64,000 nucleotides of DNA from Agromyces archimandritae (GTDB lineage: Bacteria; Actinomycetota; Actinomycetes; Actinomycetales; Microbacteriaceae), in contig NZ_CP071696.1 in the NCBI RefSeq assembly GCF_018024495.1, positions 124,001-188,000 of the forward strand, read 5' to 3'. The number at the start of each line of letters is the position of its first letter. The first letter of the stretch is position 1. The notes under the pieces are model-generated. The model searched no databases. It worked only from the letters and a program-made list of their open reading frames with translations, and was not told where the DNA came from. Shown here piece after piece: positions 43,613 through 52,863 of the stretch. Both the position numbers and the translations under genes were made by a program.

Positions 43613-44707
43613 TCAGTACCTCACCCTCGGGTCGATGAGCGCCGCGATGATGTCGACGATGAAGTTGGTCACGGCGACGATCACCGCCAGGAGGGCGACG
43701 ATGCCCTGCACGGCGACGAAGTCGCGCGCCTGCAGGTACTCGGAGAGCATGAAGCCGAGGCCCTTCCACTCGAAGGTCGTCTCGGTGAGCACGGCGCCGC
43801 CGAGCAGCAGCGCGATCTGCAGGCCGATGACGGTGATGATCGGGATGAGCGCCGGCCGATAGGCGTGTTTGCTCACGAGCCGGAACTCGCTGACCCCGCG
43901 GGAGCGGGCCGCATCCACGTAGTCGGTCGAGAGGGTGCCGATCATGTTCGTCCGCACGAGCCGCAGGAAGACGCCGGCCGTCAGCAGACCGAGCGCGACC
44001 GCCGGCAGCACGGCGTGCTCGAGCACGTCGGCGAGCACGTTCGGATTGCCCGTCATGATCGCGTCGATCGTGTAGATGCCCGTCTTGTTCGGCAGCACCT
44101 GCATCTGCAGTTCGGAGCCGGTGGATGCCCGGCCGGCCACCGGCAGGACCTTCAGCCACACCGAGAAGACGAGCTTCAGCAGCAGGCCCGCGAAGAACAC
44201 GGGCGTCGCGTAGCAGAGGATCGCGAAGACGCGCAGCGCCGCATCCTGGCCGCGGTCGCGGAAGCGCGCGGCGAGCATGCCGAGCGGGATGCCGACGATG
44301 AAGGCGACGATCAGGGCGTAGAAGGCCAGCTCCAGGGTGGCCCCGCCGTAAGTGAGGAGGATCTGGGTGACCGGGCGGTGGTCGGAGAACGTCGTGCCGA
44401 AGTCGCCCGTGAAGATCTGCCCGAGGTATTCGAAGTACTGCACGATGAGCGGCCGGTCGTACCCGTACTCCGTGCGCAGTTCCGCGAGCTGGGCCGCGGT
44501 GAGCTTGTCGCCGCGGGCCGCCGTGATCGGGTCGCCCGTGGCCCGCATGAGCAGGAAGACGAGGGTGACGAGGATGAACACCGTCGGGATGATCAGGAGG
44601 AACCTGACCAGGATGTAGCGCCCGAGGCCGCCGCCGGAGGGGCGTCGTGCCGGTTTCTTCGCGTTGGACCCGTCGGGCACGGGGGGCGCGGCTGCTGTGG
44701 TCGTCAT
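43613..44707 (-). CDS. Peptide ABC transporter permease (DppB type)
   Basis: A 364-residue permease with about six helices. The start ILVRFLLIIPTVFILVTLVF and GDFGTTFSDHRPVTQILL are typical of OppB/DppB. The EAA loop is in DYVDAARSRGVSEFRLVSKH, and NFIVDIIAALIDPRVRY closes the protein, a standard DppB end. A hairpin separates it from the substrate-binding gene upstream. Confidence 0.94.
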   Translation of the reverse strand: MTTTAAAPPVPDGSNAKKPARRPSGGGLGRYILVRFLLIIPTVFILVTLVFLLMRATGDPITAARGDKLTAAQLAELRTEYGYDRPLIVQYFEYLGQIFTGDFGTTFSDHRPVTQILLTYGGATLELAFYALIVAFIVGIPLGMLAARFRDRGQDAALRVFAILCYATPVFFAGLLLKLVFSVWLKVLPVAGRASTGSELQMQVLPNKTGIYTIDAIMTGNPNVLADVLEHAVLPAVALGLLTAGVFLRLVRTNMIGTLSTDYVDAARSRGVSEFRLVSKHAYRPALIPIITVIGLQIALLLGGAVLTETTFEWKGLGFMLSEYLQARDFVAVQGIVALLAVIVAVTNFIVDIIAALIDPRVRY

Positions 44708-44725
44708 GCTCGCATTCCTGACGAT

Positions 44726-44759
44726 CCGGGCGGCCCCCTCCGTGGAGCGGGCCGCCCGG
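44726..44759 (-). terminator. Intra-operon hairpin after the substrate-binding gene
   Basis: CCGGGCGGCCC (44726-44736) pairs with GGGCCGCCCGG (44749-44759). Such hairpins commonly allow partial read-through, giving much more binding protein than permease. Confidence 0.6.
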
Positions 44760-44801
44760 TCGATGTGTTCAGTGCTGGGTGATCAGATCATTCCAGACGG
44801 A

Positions 44802-46436
44802 TCAGCCCTTGGCGAGGGCGCCGTAACGGAACTTGAAGGACGCGTCGAGCGTGTCCTCAGTGCCGGTGACGTCCGTGCCGGTGACGGCGACCTGGGCGCC
44901 CTGCAGGTAAGGCACCGTCGACAGGTCGGCGGCGACCTTCTCCTGGATCTGCTCGATGAGCGCGGTGCGCTCGTCGGCGTCGGCCGTGGTGGCCTGCTCG
45001 AGGATGAGGTCGTCGACCTCCTGGTTCGAGTAGTGGTTCAACAGGAAGTTGTCCGTGAGGAAGAACGGCGTCAGGTAGTTGTCCGCGTCCGAGTAGTCGG
45101 GGAACCAGCCGAGCTGGTAGGCCGGGTAGACGTCGGAGGAGCGGTCCTCGGAGTACTGGACCCATTCGGTCGTCTGCAGGTTCACCGTGAACAGGCCCGA
45201 CTCCTCGAGCTGGTCCTTGATGAGCGCGTACTCCTCGGCCGAGGACGGGCCGTAGTGGTCGTTCGAGTACTGCAGGTCGAGCTTGACCGGCACCTCGACG
45301 CCCGCCTTCTTCAGACGGTCGGCGGCCTTGTCGGCGTCGGGGCCGCCCTCGCCGTCGCCGTAGAGGTCCTTCAGCACCGTGGTGGCGCCGGTCAGACCCT
45401 CGGGGATGAACGAGTACAGCGGCGTGTAGGTGTCCTTGTAGACCTGCGAGGCGATCGCCTCGCGGTCGATCAGGTCGGCCACCGCCTGGCGGACGGCGAG
45501 CGCCTTGGCCGGGTCTGCGCCCTCGGCCTGGGCACCGTACGGCTGCGTGTCGAAATTGAACACGATGTAGCGGATCTCGCCGCCGGGGCCGTCGACGACC
45601 GTCACCTTGTCGGTCTGCTCGCGCAGATCGTCGATGTCGGTCGCGGACAGACTGCGGAACGCCACGTCGATGTTGCCCTCCTGCACGTCGAGCTTCAGGT
45701 TCGACGATTCGGAGTAGTACTTCGTGTTGATGACGTCGGTCTTCGCCGCGCCGAGCATGCCCTGGTAGTCGGGATTGGCCTTGTAGGCGATCAGCGTGTT
45801 GAAGTCGTAGCTCGTGATCGTGTACTGGCCGGCGAAGGCGTTGCCGTCGACGATGTCCTCATCGGCGGTGAGGGAGTCGGCCGAGAACACGTCCTCGTCC
45901 ACGATCGGGCCGGCGGGGCTCGAGAGGATGAGCGGGAAGATCTGGTCGTTCTCGGTGAGGAGGTGGAAGACGACGGTCTCATCGTCGACGGCCTCGACCG
46001 ACTCGAGGTTGTACAGCAGCGGCCACGGCCCGTTGGGGTCTTTGATCGCGAGCTGGCGGTCGAAGGTGAACTTGACGTCCGAGGAGGTCAGGTCGTTGCC
46101 GTTGGCCCACTTCAGACCCGGCTTCAGCTTGACCGTGTATTCGGTCGGCGCCGTGAACTCGGCGGACTCCGCGATGTCGGGCTCGACGTCGGGGCTGCCG
46201 TACGGGGTGTTCATGAGGAACGGGAAGACCTGGTTCATGACGGCGAACGAACCGTTGTCGTACGAACCGGCCGGGTCGAGCGAGGTGATCTTGTCGGTCG
46301 TGCCGACGATCAGCTCGCCCGAGGCGTCGCCGTTTCCGTCGCCGCCGGCTGAACAACCGACGAGGGCGAGCGCCGTGGCCGACAGGCCGGCGACCGCGAG
46401 GAGACCGCGGCGGCGGTACTTGGATGCGGATGACAT
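44802..46436 (-). CDS. Peptide ABC transporter substrate-binding lipoprotein (family 5)
   Basis: A 544-residue lipoprotein of the DppA/OppA family. The signal peptide ends in ALVGCSAGG with lipid-modified Cys28. Signature stretches are YTVKLKPGLKWANGNDLTSS, VRQAVADLIDREAIA, and a C-terminal PAYQLGWFPDYSDADNYLTP. It captures peptides or similar ligands outside the cell and delivers them to the permeases. AGGAAGAGG lies before the ATG. It is the first gene of the operon, so regulation is probably set in the 170 bp upstream. Confidence 0.95.
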   Translation of the reverse strand: MSSASKYRRRGLLAVAGLSATALALVGCSAGGDGNGDASGELIVGTTDKITSLDPAGSYDNGSFAVMNQVFPFLMNTPYGSPDVEPDIAESAEFTAPTEYTVKLKPGLKWANGNDLTSSDVKFTFDRQLAIKDPNGPWPLLYNLESVEAVDDETVVFHLLTENDQIFPLILSSPAGPIVDEDVFSADSLTADEDIVDGNAFAGQYTITSYDFNTLIAYKANPDYQGMLGAAKTDVINTKYYSESSNLKLDVQEGNIDVAFRSLSATDIDDLREQTDKVTVVDGPGGEIRYIVFNFDTQPYGAQAEGADPAKALAVRQAVADLIDREAIASQVYKDTYTPLYSFIPEGLTGATTVLKDLYGDGEGGPDADKAADRLKKAGVEVPVKLDLQYSNDHYGPSSAEEYALIKDQLEESGLFTVNLQTTEWVQYSEDRSSDVYPAYQLGWFPDYSDADNYLTPFFLTDNFLLNHYSNQEVDDLILEQATTADADERTALIEQIQEKVAADLSTVPYLQGAQVAVTGTDVTGTEDTLDASFKFRYGALAKG

Positions 46437-46571
46437 ATCCGTCTACCTCTTCCTTAGGGGGTCGCGCGCACGACTATTGGGACATCGTGCGCGGGTATAC
46501 ATCCAGACCTAGCACACGGGTCGGCGAATCGACCGGCCGGTGTTTCAGGACGTGGGGAAAGTTTATCGTTC

Positions 46572-46583
46572 TGCAACGTTGCA
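46572..46583. promoter_or_regulatory. 12-bp palindrome upstream of the peptide transporter operon
   Basis: TGCAACGTTGCA is a perfect palindrome with a central CG, as in LacI-family operators. It lies about 140 bp before the substrate-binding gene, between it and dnaG. The rest of this 170-bp gap shows no gene. Confidence 0.35.
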
Positions 46584-46608
46584 TCCCATTCGGGCGGCCC
46601 ACGACCCC

Positions 46609-48474
46609 CTATTCGGGCCGCAGCGCCCGGCGATCCCTCTCGATGCCCACGAGCGCCTGCTGCAGCGCCCGGAAGGCCTCCGCATCGCTCCGATCGCTGC
46701 GCTGCAGGCGGCCGAGCAGCTCCTGCTTCTGCCGAAGCAGCTCCCGGTCCACGACCGAGGTGAGCACGCCCCGCACGTAGCCGGCGGGGTCGGCCTCGCC
46801 GCGCTGCGGGATGGGCGCCACGGCCAGTTGGGTGACGAGCCCTGCGAAGGGCTGCGGCACCTCGGCGATGACCCGGTCGACGGTGACGGGGGCCCCGGAT
46901 GCCGTCAGCGAGGCGATCCCGTCGCGCACGACGGCCAGCGACGCCTGCCCGAAGCGGGCGTCGAGCGCCTGCCGCACGAGGTCGTCGCCGGCGGCGTCCG
47001 GATACTGGAGCAGCGCCTGCAGCGCGTCGCGCTCGAGTCTTGCAGCCGGATCGTTCGGCAGGTCAGCGAGCGAGAACGGTCGTTCGGCCGGCTCGGCGGA
47101 TGCGTCGGCGGGCCGGCCGGGCGGGCGCGGCTGCTCGACCGGCCTGCCACGGCCGCCGGCCGCACGGACGGCTCGCGTCACATCGCCGAGCTCGACCCCG
47201 AGCATCCGCGCGAGCTCGCGCGTGTACCCGGGCCGAAGCGCCGGATCACGGATGTCTGCGACGACCGGAGCGGCCGCGCGCAGCGCCCCCACCCGGCCCT
47301 CGACCGTCTCGAGGTCGAAGCGCGAGATCGTCTGGCGGATCGCGAACTCGAACATCGGCGTCTTCGTCTCGACGAGGCGGCGCACCGCCGCATCCCCCTT
47401 CGCCAGGCGCAGATCGCACGGGTCGAGGCCGTCGGGGGCGACCGCGACGAAGGTCTGCGCCGCGAAGCGCTGCTCCTCGCCGAAGGCGCGCATCGCCGCC
47501 TGCTGGCCGGCCGCATCGCCGTCGAAGGTGAACACGACCTCGCCGACGCCCGAGTCGTCGCCGAGCACCCGGCGCAGCAGCTTGATGTGCTCGGCGCCGA
47601 ACGCGGTGCCGCACGTCGCGATCGCCGTCGTCACGCCCGCGAGATGGCACGCCATGACGTCCGTGTAGCCCTCGACGACGACGACGCGACGCTGCTTGGA
47701 GATCTCCCGTTTGGCCAGATCCAGCCCGTACAGCACCTGGGCCTTGTGATACACCGCCGTTTCGGGCGTGTTCAGGTATTTCGGGCCCTGATCGTCGTCC
47801 AGCAGACGCCTGGCGCCGAAGCCGACGGTCTGCCCGGTGACGTCGCGGATCGGCCACACCAGCCGGCCGCGGAAACGGTCGTAGACGCCGCGGTCGCCCT
47901 GCGAGACGAGGCCCGCGGCGGCGAGCTCCTCGGTGACGAAGCCGCGCGCGGTGAGGTGCTTGGTCAGCGCATCCCAGCTCTTCGGGGCGAAGCCGACGCC
48001 GAAACGGTCGGCGGCGGCCGGATCGAAGCCGCGCTCGCCGAGGAAGCGGCGGGCCGGTTCGGCGTCGGGGGCCGCAAGCCGCTCGACGAAGAACTCCGCT
48101 GCCGCCTGATTGGCCGCGAGGATGCGTGCCCGGTTGCCGAGGTTCTTGCCCGGACCGCCGTCCTCGTAGTGGAGCTCGAAGGCGATCCGCCCCGCCAGGC
48201 GCTCGACGGCTTCGGAGAAGGTGACGTGATCCATCCGCTGCAGGAAGGTGTAGACGTCGCCGGACTCCCCGCAGCCGAAGCAGTGGTAGTAGCCGAGCTG
48301 AGGGCGGACGTGGAAGCTGGGGCTGCGCTCGTCGTGGAAGGGGCACAGGCCCTTCATGGAACCGACGCCCGCCGATTTCAGGGCCACATGCTCGCCGACG
48401 ATATCGGCGATGTTCGTGCGGGCTTTGACCTCTTCGACATCGCTCTGTCGAATCCGGCCTGCCATGGCGTTCAT
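46609..48474 (-). CDS. dnaG: DNA primase
   Basis: DnaG lays down RNA primers at the replication fork. It is 621 residues. The CHC2 zinc finger is [13 protein letters not shown] with [12 protein letters not shown]. The toprim core has [12 protein letters not shown] (catalytic Glu) and [16 protein letters not shown]-terminal DnaB-interacting helical domain follows a Pro-rich linker near residue 440. The start ATG 48474 ([10 protein letters not shown]) has GAGG 5 nt upstream; ATG 48465 is the alternative. It follows dgt on the same strand. Confidence 0.97.
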   Translation of the reverse strand: MNAMAGRIRQSDVEEVKARTNIADIVGEHVALKSAGVGSMKGLCPFHDERSPSFHVRPQLGYYHCFGCGESGDVYTFLQRMDHVTFSEAVERLAGRIAFELHYEDGGPGKNLGNRARILAANQAAAEFFVERLAAPDAEPARRFLGERGFDPAAADRFGVGFAPKSWDALTKHLTARGFVTEELAAAGLVSQGDRGVYDRFRGRLVWPIRDVTGQTVGFGARRLLDDDQGPKYLNTPETAVYHKAQVLYGLDLAKREISKQRRVVVVEGYTDVMACHLAGVTTAIATCGTAFGAEHIKLLRRVLGDDSGVGEVVFTFDGDAAGQQAAMRAFGEEQRFAAQTFVAVAPDGLDPCDLRLAKGDAAVRRLVETKTPMFEFAIRQTISRFDLETVEGRVGALRAAAPVVADIRDPALRPGYTRELARMLGVELGDVTRAVRAAGGRGRPVEQPRPPGRPADASAEPAERPFSLADLPNDPAARLERDALQALLQYPDAAGDDLVRQALDARFGQASLAVVRDGIASLTASGAPVTVDRVIAEVPQPFAGLVTQLAVAPIPQRGEADPAGYVRGVLTSVVDRELLRQKQELLGRLQRSDRSDAEAFRALQQALVGIERDRRALRPE

Positions 48475-48517
48475 CCTATCCTCGCGCGGGGGTCGGGATG
48501 CCGCGCGCCGCGGCTCG

Positions 48518-48583
48518 GTGCCGGACGAAACCCCGTGCCGGACGAGGCTCAGTGCCGGACGAGGCTCAGTGCCGGACGAGGCG
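48518..48583 (+). repeat. 17-bp tandem repeat across the dgt stop codon
   Basis: GTGCCGGACGAGGCTCA occurs at 48535-48551 and 48552-48568, with a variant copy before (48518) and a 15-bp partial copy after (48569). The last copy encodes the final RLVRH of dgt. Each complete unit contains a TGA on the minus strand, so changes in copy number do not alter the protein. Confidence 0.9.
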
Positions 48584-49825
48584 TTCGTACCAGGCGAGCG
48601 CCGACTGGTCGGTGAGGCTGGCGACCTGATCGACGATGACGCGTGTGCGGGCGGCATCGTCGGCGGCGGCACGCCAGTCGGCCGCGAAACCGGGGTCGAG
48701 GTGCGCGGCGCCGGTCTCGGAGAGCACCTCGGCCAGGCCCGCCAGCACCACGCGCTGCTCGGCGTAGATCGGCTGGCGGGTGTTGCGCGACATCACATGC
48801 GTGGCGACGATCCCCTTCAGCACGGCGATCTCGGCGGAGACCTCGGGCGGAACGACGATCGACGCGCCGAAGCGGGCCAGCTGCGTCTGCGGATACGCCT
48901 CGCGGGTCGCGGCCTCGGCGCCGTGCACGAAGCGGCCGATCAGCTGGCTCGTCAGGTTCTTCAGCGCGGCGAGCTCCTCGCGCGACCCCGACCAGCCGCC
49001 GAGCCAGCCGTCGAGTCCGTCGAGGCGGTCGAAGGCGGCCAGCAGCTCGTCCTCGGGCACCTCGTCGCCGATCCAGTCGAGCATGCCGCGAACGAGGGCG
49101 TCGTGGTCGCTGCGCGCCGTCAGCGCCGCCGGGTCGATGTAGCCGTTCACGATCGCGTCCTCGAAGTCGTGCACCGAGTAGGCGATGTCGTCGGAGAGGT
49201 CCATGACCTGCGCCTCGATGCAGCGCACCCGGGGCGGGGCGCCCCGCCGCATCCACTCGAATACCTCGACGTCGTCGCGGAAGAAGCCGTACTTGGCGCG
49301 CCCGCTCGGGTCGGCCACCGACGAATCGGCCGGCCACGGGTACTTGCAGCTGGCGTCGAGGCTCGCCCGGGTGAGGTTCAGGCCGTAGCTCGTGCCGTCG
49401 GGCCCGAAGACCTTCGGTTCGAGGCGGGTGAGGAGGCGGAGCGTCTGCGCATTGCCCTCGAAGCCGCCGATATCGGCGGCCCACTCGTTCAGCGCCCGCT
49501 CGCCGTTGTGCCCGAACGGCGGATGCCCGAGGTCGTGCGCGAGGCAGGCAGTATCGACCACGTCCGGGTCGAGGCCGAGGCTCTCGCCGAGCTCACGGCC
49601 CACCTGAGCGACCTCGAGCGAGTGCGTGAGCCGGTTGCGGGCGAAATCGAGGCCCGCGGTCGGGCTCAGCACCTGCGTCTTCGCCGCGAGACGCCGGAGG
49701 GCGCTCGAATGCAGCAGGCGGCCGCGGTCGCGCGCGAAGTCGCTCCGGGGTGTGAAGTGCTCCTCGGGCAGCCGGCGCTCGGCGTCGAAGCCCGTGTAGG
49801 CCGACGCGCGCGCTTCAGCCGCCAC
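48566..49825 (-). CDS. dgt: Deoxyguanosinetriphosphate triphosphohydrolase family protein
   Basis: An HD-domain dNTP triphosphohydrolase of 419 residues. It controls dNTP pools by releasing triphosphate from dGTP or other dNTPs. The HD motif is in [20 protein letters not shown], preceded by [18 protein letters not shown]; the late Asp is in [17 protein letters not shown]. The GTG 49825 start overlaps the dusB end by 11 bp. The order dusB-dgt-dnaG is common in actinobacteria. The stop codon lies inside a 17-bp tandem repeat. Confidence 0.94.
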   Translation of the reverse strand: MAAEARASAYTGFDAERRLPEEHFTPRSDFARDRGRLLHSSALRRLAAKTQVLSPTAGLDFARNRLTHSLEVAQVGRELGESLGLDPDVVDTACLAHDLGHPPFGHNGERALNEWAADIGGFEGNAQTLRLLTRLEPKVFGPDGTSYGLNLTRASLDASCKYPWPADSSVADPSGRAKYGFFRDDVEVFEWMRRGAPPRVRCIEAQVMDLSDDIAYSVHDFEDAIVNGYIDPAALTARSDHDALVRGMLDWIGDEVPEDELLAAFDRLDGLDGWLGGWSGSREELAALKNLTSQLIGRFVHGAEAATREAYPQTQLARFGASIVVPPEVSAEIAVLKGIVATHVMSRNTRQPIYAEQRVVLAGLAEVLSETGAAHLDPGFAADWRAAADDAARTRVIVDQVASLTDQSALAWYERLVRH

Positions 49826-50972
49826 TGGTGTCCAGCTCCGCGTCGACGAGCGTCGTCCGGTCGCCGCCGGCGAGTTCGCGGGAGGCGAGCCAGCCCTCCG
49901 GCAGCGCCGGCGTCTTCGGGGTGCCCGCGCGACCGCGCGGGCCCTCGGCACCCTCCCCCGGGTACGGCGTCGAACGGTCGAGCGTACCGAGCAGCTCGTC
50001 GAGCTCGGCGAGCGACTCGACCGTGGCGAGCCGGGCCCGCAGCTCGCCGCCGACCGGATAGCCCTTGAAATACCAGGCGACGTGCTTGCGGATGTCGCGA
50101 CACCCGCGGATCTCCGAATCGAAGAACTCCACGAGCAGCTCCGCATGCCGCCGGAACGCATCGGCGACCTCGCCGAGCGTCGGCTCCGCCTTCCGCGGCT
50201 CGCCCGTGAACGCCCCCGCGAGATCGCCGAACAGCCACGGCCGCCCGAGGCATCCACGCCCCACCACGACCCCGTCGGCGCCCGTCTCGGCCAGCATGCG
50301 CAAGGCGTCGTCGGCCGACCAGATGTCGCCGTTGCCGAGCACCGGGATGCTCGTGACCGTCTCCTTGAGCGCCCGGATCGCCGACCAGTCGGCCTGGCCC
50401 GAATAGAACTCGCTCGCCGTGCGCGCGTGCAGCGCGACTGCGGCGGCCCCGGCGCCCTCGGCGATGCGGCCCGCCTCCAGATACGTCAGATGGTCGGCGT
50501 CGATGCCCTTGCGCATCTTCACCGTGAGCGGAATGTCGCCGGCGGCACGCACGGCGCCCTCGACGATGCCGCGGAACAGCTCCGTCTTCCACGGCAGGGC
50601 CGCTCCCCCGCCCTTGCGCGTCACCTTCGGCACCGGGCACCCGAAGTTCAGATCGATATGATCGGCGCGATCCTCGGCGACGAGCAGCGTCACCGCATCG
50701 GCCACCGTCTTCGGGTCGACCCCGTACAACTGGATCGAACGCGGCGTCTCCGACTCGTGATGCGTGATCAGCCGCATCGACTCCGGGGTGCGCTCGACGA
50801 GGGCCCGGCTCGTGATCATCTCGCTCACGTACAGGCCCGCGCCGTACTCGCGGCACAGGCGCCGGAACGCCGTGTTCGTGATCCCCGCCATCGGGGCGAG
50901 CACGACGGGCACGTCGAGGGAGAGCCCGCCGATCGAGATCGGGCTCACGGGTCGGGTCATGGTCTCTGGCAT
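49815..50972 (-). CDS. dusB: tRNA-dihydrouridine synthase B
   Basis: An FMN enzyme of 385 residues that reduces uridines in the tRNA D-loop. [18 protein letters not shown] opens the TIM barrel; [20 protein letters not shown] carries the catalytic Cys; [31 protein letters not shown] and [14 protein letters not shown] are the FMN-binding repeats. The start ATG 50972 has GAGGGG close upstream; ATG 50960 is possible. It is the first gene of dusB-dgt-dnaG and is divergent from the deacylase gene. Confidence 0.95.
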   Translation of the reverse strand: MPETMTRPVSPISIGGLSLDVPVVLAPMAGITNTAFRRLCREYGAGLYVSEMITSRALVERTPESMRLITHHESETPRSIQLYGVDPKTVADAVTLLVAEDRADHIDLNFGCPVPKVTRKGGGAALPWKTELFRGIVEGAVRAAGDIPLTVKMRKGIDADHLTYLEAGRIAEGAGAAAVALHARTASEFYSGQADWSAIRALKETVTSIPVLGNGDIWSADDALRMLAETGADGVVVGRGCLGRPWLFGDLAGAFTGEPRKAEPTLGEVADAFRRHAELLVEFFDSEIRGCRDIRKHVAWYFKGYPVGGELRARLATVESLAELDELLGTLDRSTPYPGEGAEGPRGRAGTPKTPALPEGWLASRELAGGDRTTLVDAELDTSGG

Positions 50973-51048
50973 ATCCCCTCGATTCTCCCAGATTCCGGCC
51001 GAGTGCGGGCCGTGCGCGGTTAGTCTTTCCCTGTCGAAGGAGGCGTGG

Positions 51049-51531
51049 ATGGCCGAGGAGCAGCCGAGCGGCGTCGAACGGGTGCGGGCGGATGCCGCCT
51101 CGCGCGGCCTCGAGATCGAAATCGTCGAACGGCCGGCAGCGGGAAGCCTCGCCGAAGCGGCGGCCCTGCTCGGCATCGAACCGGCCGACATCGTGAAGTC
51201 CCTCGTGCTGAAACGCAGCGACGACACCTTCGTGTTCGCCCTCGTGCCCGGCGGGCGGAAGATCAGCTGGCCGAAGCTGCGAACCCTGCTCGGCGTCAAC
51301 AAGCTGCAGCTGCCCGACGCCGCCCTCGCGCTGGCCGCCACCGGCTACGAACGCGGCACGATCACCCCGCTCGGTTCGACGACCGCCTGGCCCGTCGTCG
51401 CCGACGTGTCGATCGCCGGCCGTCGCGTCTCGATGGGCGCAGGCGCCCACGGCTACAGCGCGTTCGTCGACGCAGGCCGGCTGATCGCCGCGCTCGAAGC
51501 GACCGTCGCCGACATCAGCGAGCCGGAGTAG
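51049..51531 (+). CDS. YbaK/EbsC-type aminoacyl-tRNA deacylase
   Basis: A 160-residue editing-domain protein related to YbaK and ProX, which remove wrongly attached amino acids from tRNA in trans. Family stretches are IVKSLVLKRSDDTFVFALVP, GVNKLQLPDAALALAATGY, ITPLGSTTAWPVVAD and MGAGAHGYSAFVD. The K-S-L Lys of the active site is present. GAAGGAGG before the ATG is a strong ribosome site. It ends overlapping the convergent small Cys-peptide gene by 17 bp. Confidence 0.9.
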   Translation: MAEEQPSGVERVRADAASRGLEIEIVERPAAGSLAEAAALLGIEPADIVKSLVLKRSDDTFVFALVPGGRKISWPKLRTLLGVNKLQLPDAALALAATGYERGTITPLGSTTAWPVVADVSIAGRRVSMGAGAHGYSAFVDAGRLIAALEATVADISEPE

Positions 51532-51682
51532 CGGCCCCCGACCGCCCGGCGGGCGGCTCCGGGATGAAGCAGACGTCGCCCTCGCAGACCATCGCCTGCG
51601 GGTCGCCGGCGAGCACCGTGAACGGTGCGGGGGCCGCGGCCGGCGCTGCGGCATCCACCGCGGGGCCCTGCTCGGCGCTCAC
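51515..51682 (-). CDS. 55-residue peptide with a C-x5-C motif, coupled to dsbA
   Basis: GTG 51682 overlaps the DsbA-like stop as GTGA. The peptide has an Ala/Pro-rich N-terminus and the segment QAMVCEGDVCFIPEPP, with two cysteines five apart and a Gly-Asp between. It has no signal peptide. Its fixed coupling to a thiol oxidoreductase suggests a redox partner or metal-binding peptide. I do not know a named family. Confidence 0.65.
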   Translation of the reverse strand: MSAEQGPAVDAAAPAAAPAPFTVLAGDPQAMVCEGDVCFIPEPPAGRSGAATPAR

Positions 51683-52344
51683 GCGGCCTCACCGCTGCGC
51701 TCGGCGCCGACCTGCGTGATGACCTGGCCGAAGACCTCGGCCGGCTGGGCGCCCGAGACGCCGTACTTGCCGTCGAAGACGAAGAACGGCACACCCTGGA
51801 TGCCGTACGCGCCGGCCTGGGCGATATCGGCCTGCACGGCGGCGGCGTAACGACCGGATTCGAGGGCCTCGCGTGCGGCATCCGCATCGAGCCCGACCTC
51901 GGCCGCGAAGCCGACGAGCTCGTCGATGCGGCCGACGTGACCGCCCTCGGTGAAGTAGGCGCTGAGCAGCCGCTCCTTCAGCGCGAGCTGGGCGCCGTGC
52001 TCCTTCGCGAAGTGCAGCAGTTCGTGGGCCTTCAGCGTCTTCGTGTGCTTCAGCGCATCGAAGTCGTAGTCGAGGCCGGCGGCCTTCGCGACGCCCGACA
52101 CATGACCGAGCATCTGGCGCACCTGCTCCTCGGGCATGCCCTTGTGCGCGGCGAGGAAGTCGATCTCGCTGCCCTCGAAGTCCACCGGGGTGTCGGGGGC
52201 GAGCTCGAAGGAGTGGTACTCGATCTCGATGTCGGGGGCGTTCTCGCCGAGGCCGGCGATGCCCGCCTCGAGGTGGCGCTTGCCGATGTAGCACCACGGG
52301 CAGGCGATATCGGACCAGATGTCGATCTTGATGGGGTCAGTCAC
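51679..52344 (-). CDS. DsbA family oxidoreductase (FrnE-like)
   Basis: A 221-residue thioredoxin-fold protein of the FrnE/2-hydroxychromene-2-carboxylate isomerase group, probably cytoplasmic. SDIACPWCYIGKRHLE carries the CPWC active site near residue 13. YHSFELAPDTP, the helical insert, and GVPFFVFDGKYGVSGAQP with the cis-proline loop are all typical. The start GTG 52344 (VTDPIKIDIW) fits the family; an in-frame start at 52392 is less likely. It is the last normal gene before the low-GC insert at 52.4-53.5 kb. Confidence 0.92.
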   Translation of the reverse strand: MTDPIKIDIWSDIACPWCYIGKRHLEAGIAGLGENAPDIEIEYHSFELAPDTPVDFEGSEIDFLAAHKGMPEEQVRQMLGHVSGVAKAAGLDYDFDALKHTKTLKAHELLHFAKEHGAQLALKERLLSAYFTEGGHVGRIDELVGFAAEVGLDADAAREALESGRYAAAVQADIAQAGAYGIQGVPFFVFDGKYGVSGAQPAEVFGQVITQVGAERSGEAA

Positions 52345-52422
52345 GCCTGTGTCCAACGGCGATCCATGCGAACGTATTCCCGGCTCATCCAACGGCCGCG
52401 ATCGAGGTCGACTCGCTTTCCG

Positions 52423-52863
52423 CTACTCGGCGATCGTCACGGCCCACCGCTGCTCCGGACTCCCTTCGACACGAAGTGTGAACTCGGGGATCGAAGAAAC
52501 TTCGAACTGGTTCGCGGACGCTACACCCGTTGCAGCGCAGTCGAGCGGGAAGACTCCAATAGGGTCTATCTCGATCCGGATCTCACCTTCGCCCACACAT
52601 GTCAGATAGACATGGACGATGTCTTTTTGGACGGGGTACTGGCCTACTATCGCACTTCCAACGACATCATCCAGAAAGCCGCGAACGCGCTGCCCTTCGA
52701 GATCCGGCTGGTAATGGGTCACGCCTCCAACTGAACTCGGTGCCGCCGAAAGGCGTCCCGAATCACGCGATTCCTGAGGTTCTTGCGACGGCGATGTGCA
52801 TCCGACCAATAGTACCGAACCGGCCATCACCGCTGCTACGCACCCCCAGGCTCGAGAATTCAT
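52423..52863 (-). CDS. Putative lipoprotein paired with the secreted protein
   Basis: A 146-residue protein with a lipoprotein signal peptide (SVLLVGCTSP, lipid Cys22), a short Ser/Pro linker, and a small beta-rich domain with Cys pairs (LTCVGEGEIRIEID, FPLDCAATGVAS). I recognise no family. Its ATG at 52863 overlaps the stop of the secreted-protein gene (ATGA), so the two are coupled. By analogy with other two-gene arrangements it could be a membrane-anchored immunity or partner protein; this is inference. GC is clearly lower than in neighbouring genes. Confidence 0.7.
   Translation of the reverse strand: MNSRAWGCVAAVMAGSVLLVGCTSPSQEPQESRDSGRLSAAPSSVGGVTHYQPDLEGQRVRGFLDDVVGSAIVGQYPVQKDIVHVYLTCVGEGEIRIEIDPIGVFPLDCAATGVASANQFEVSSIPEFTLRVEGSPEQRWAVTIAE

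Noticed and set aside
48518..48583. CRISPR array
   Set aside because: The repeats are directly adjacent with no spacers and lie at a gene end; no cas genes are present in the window.
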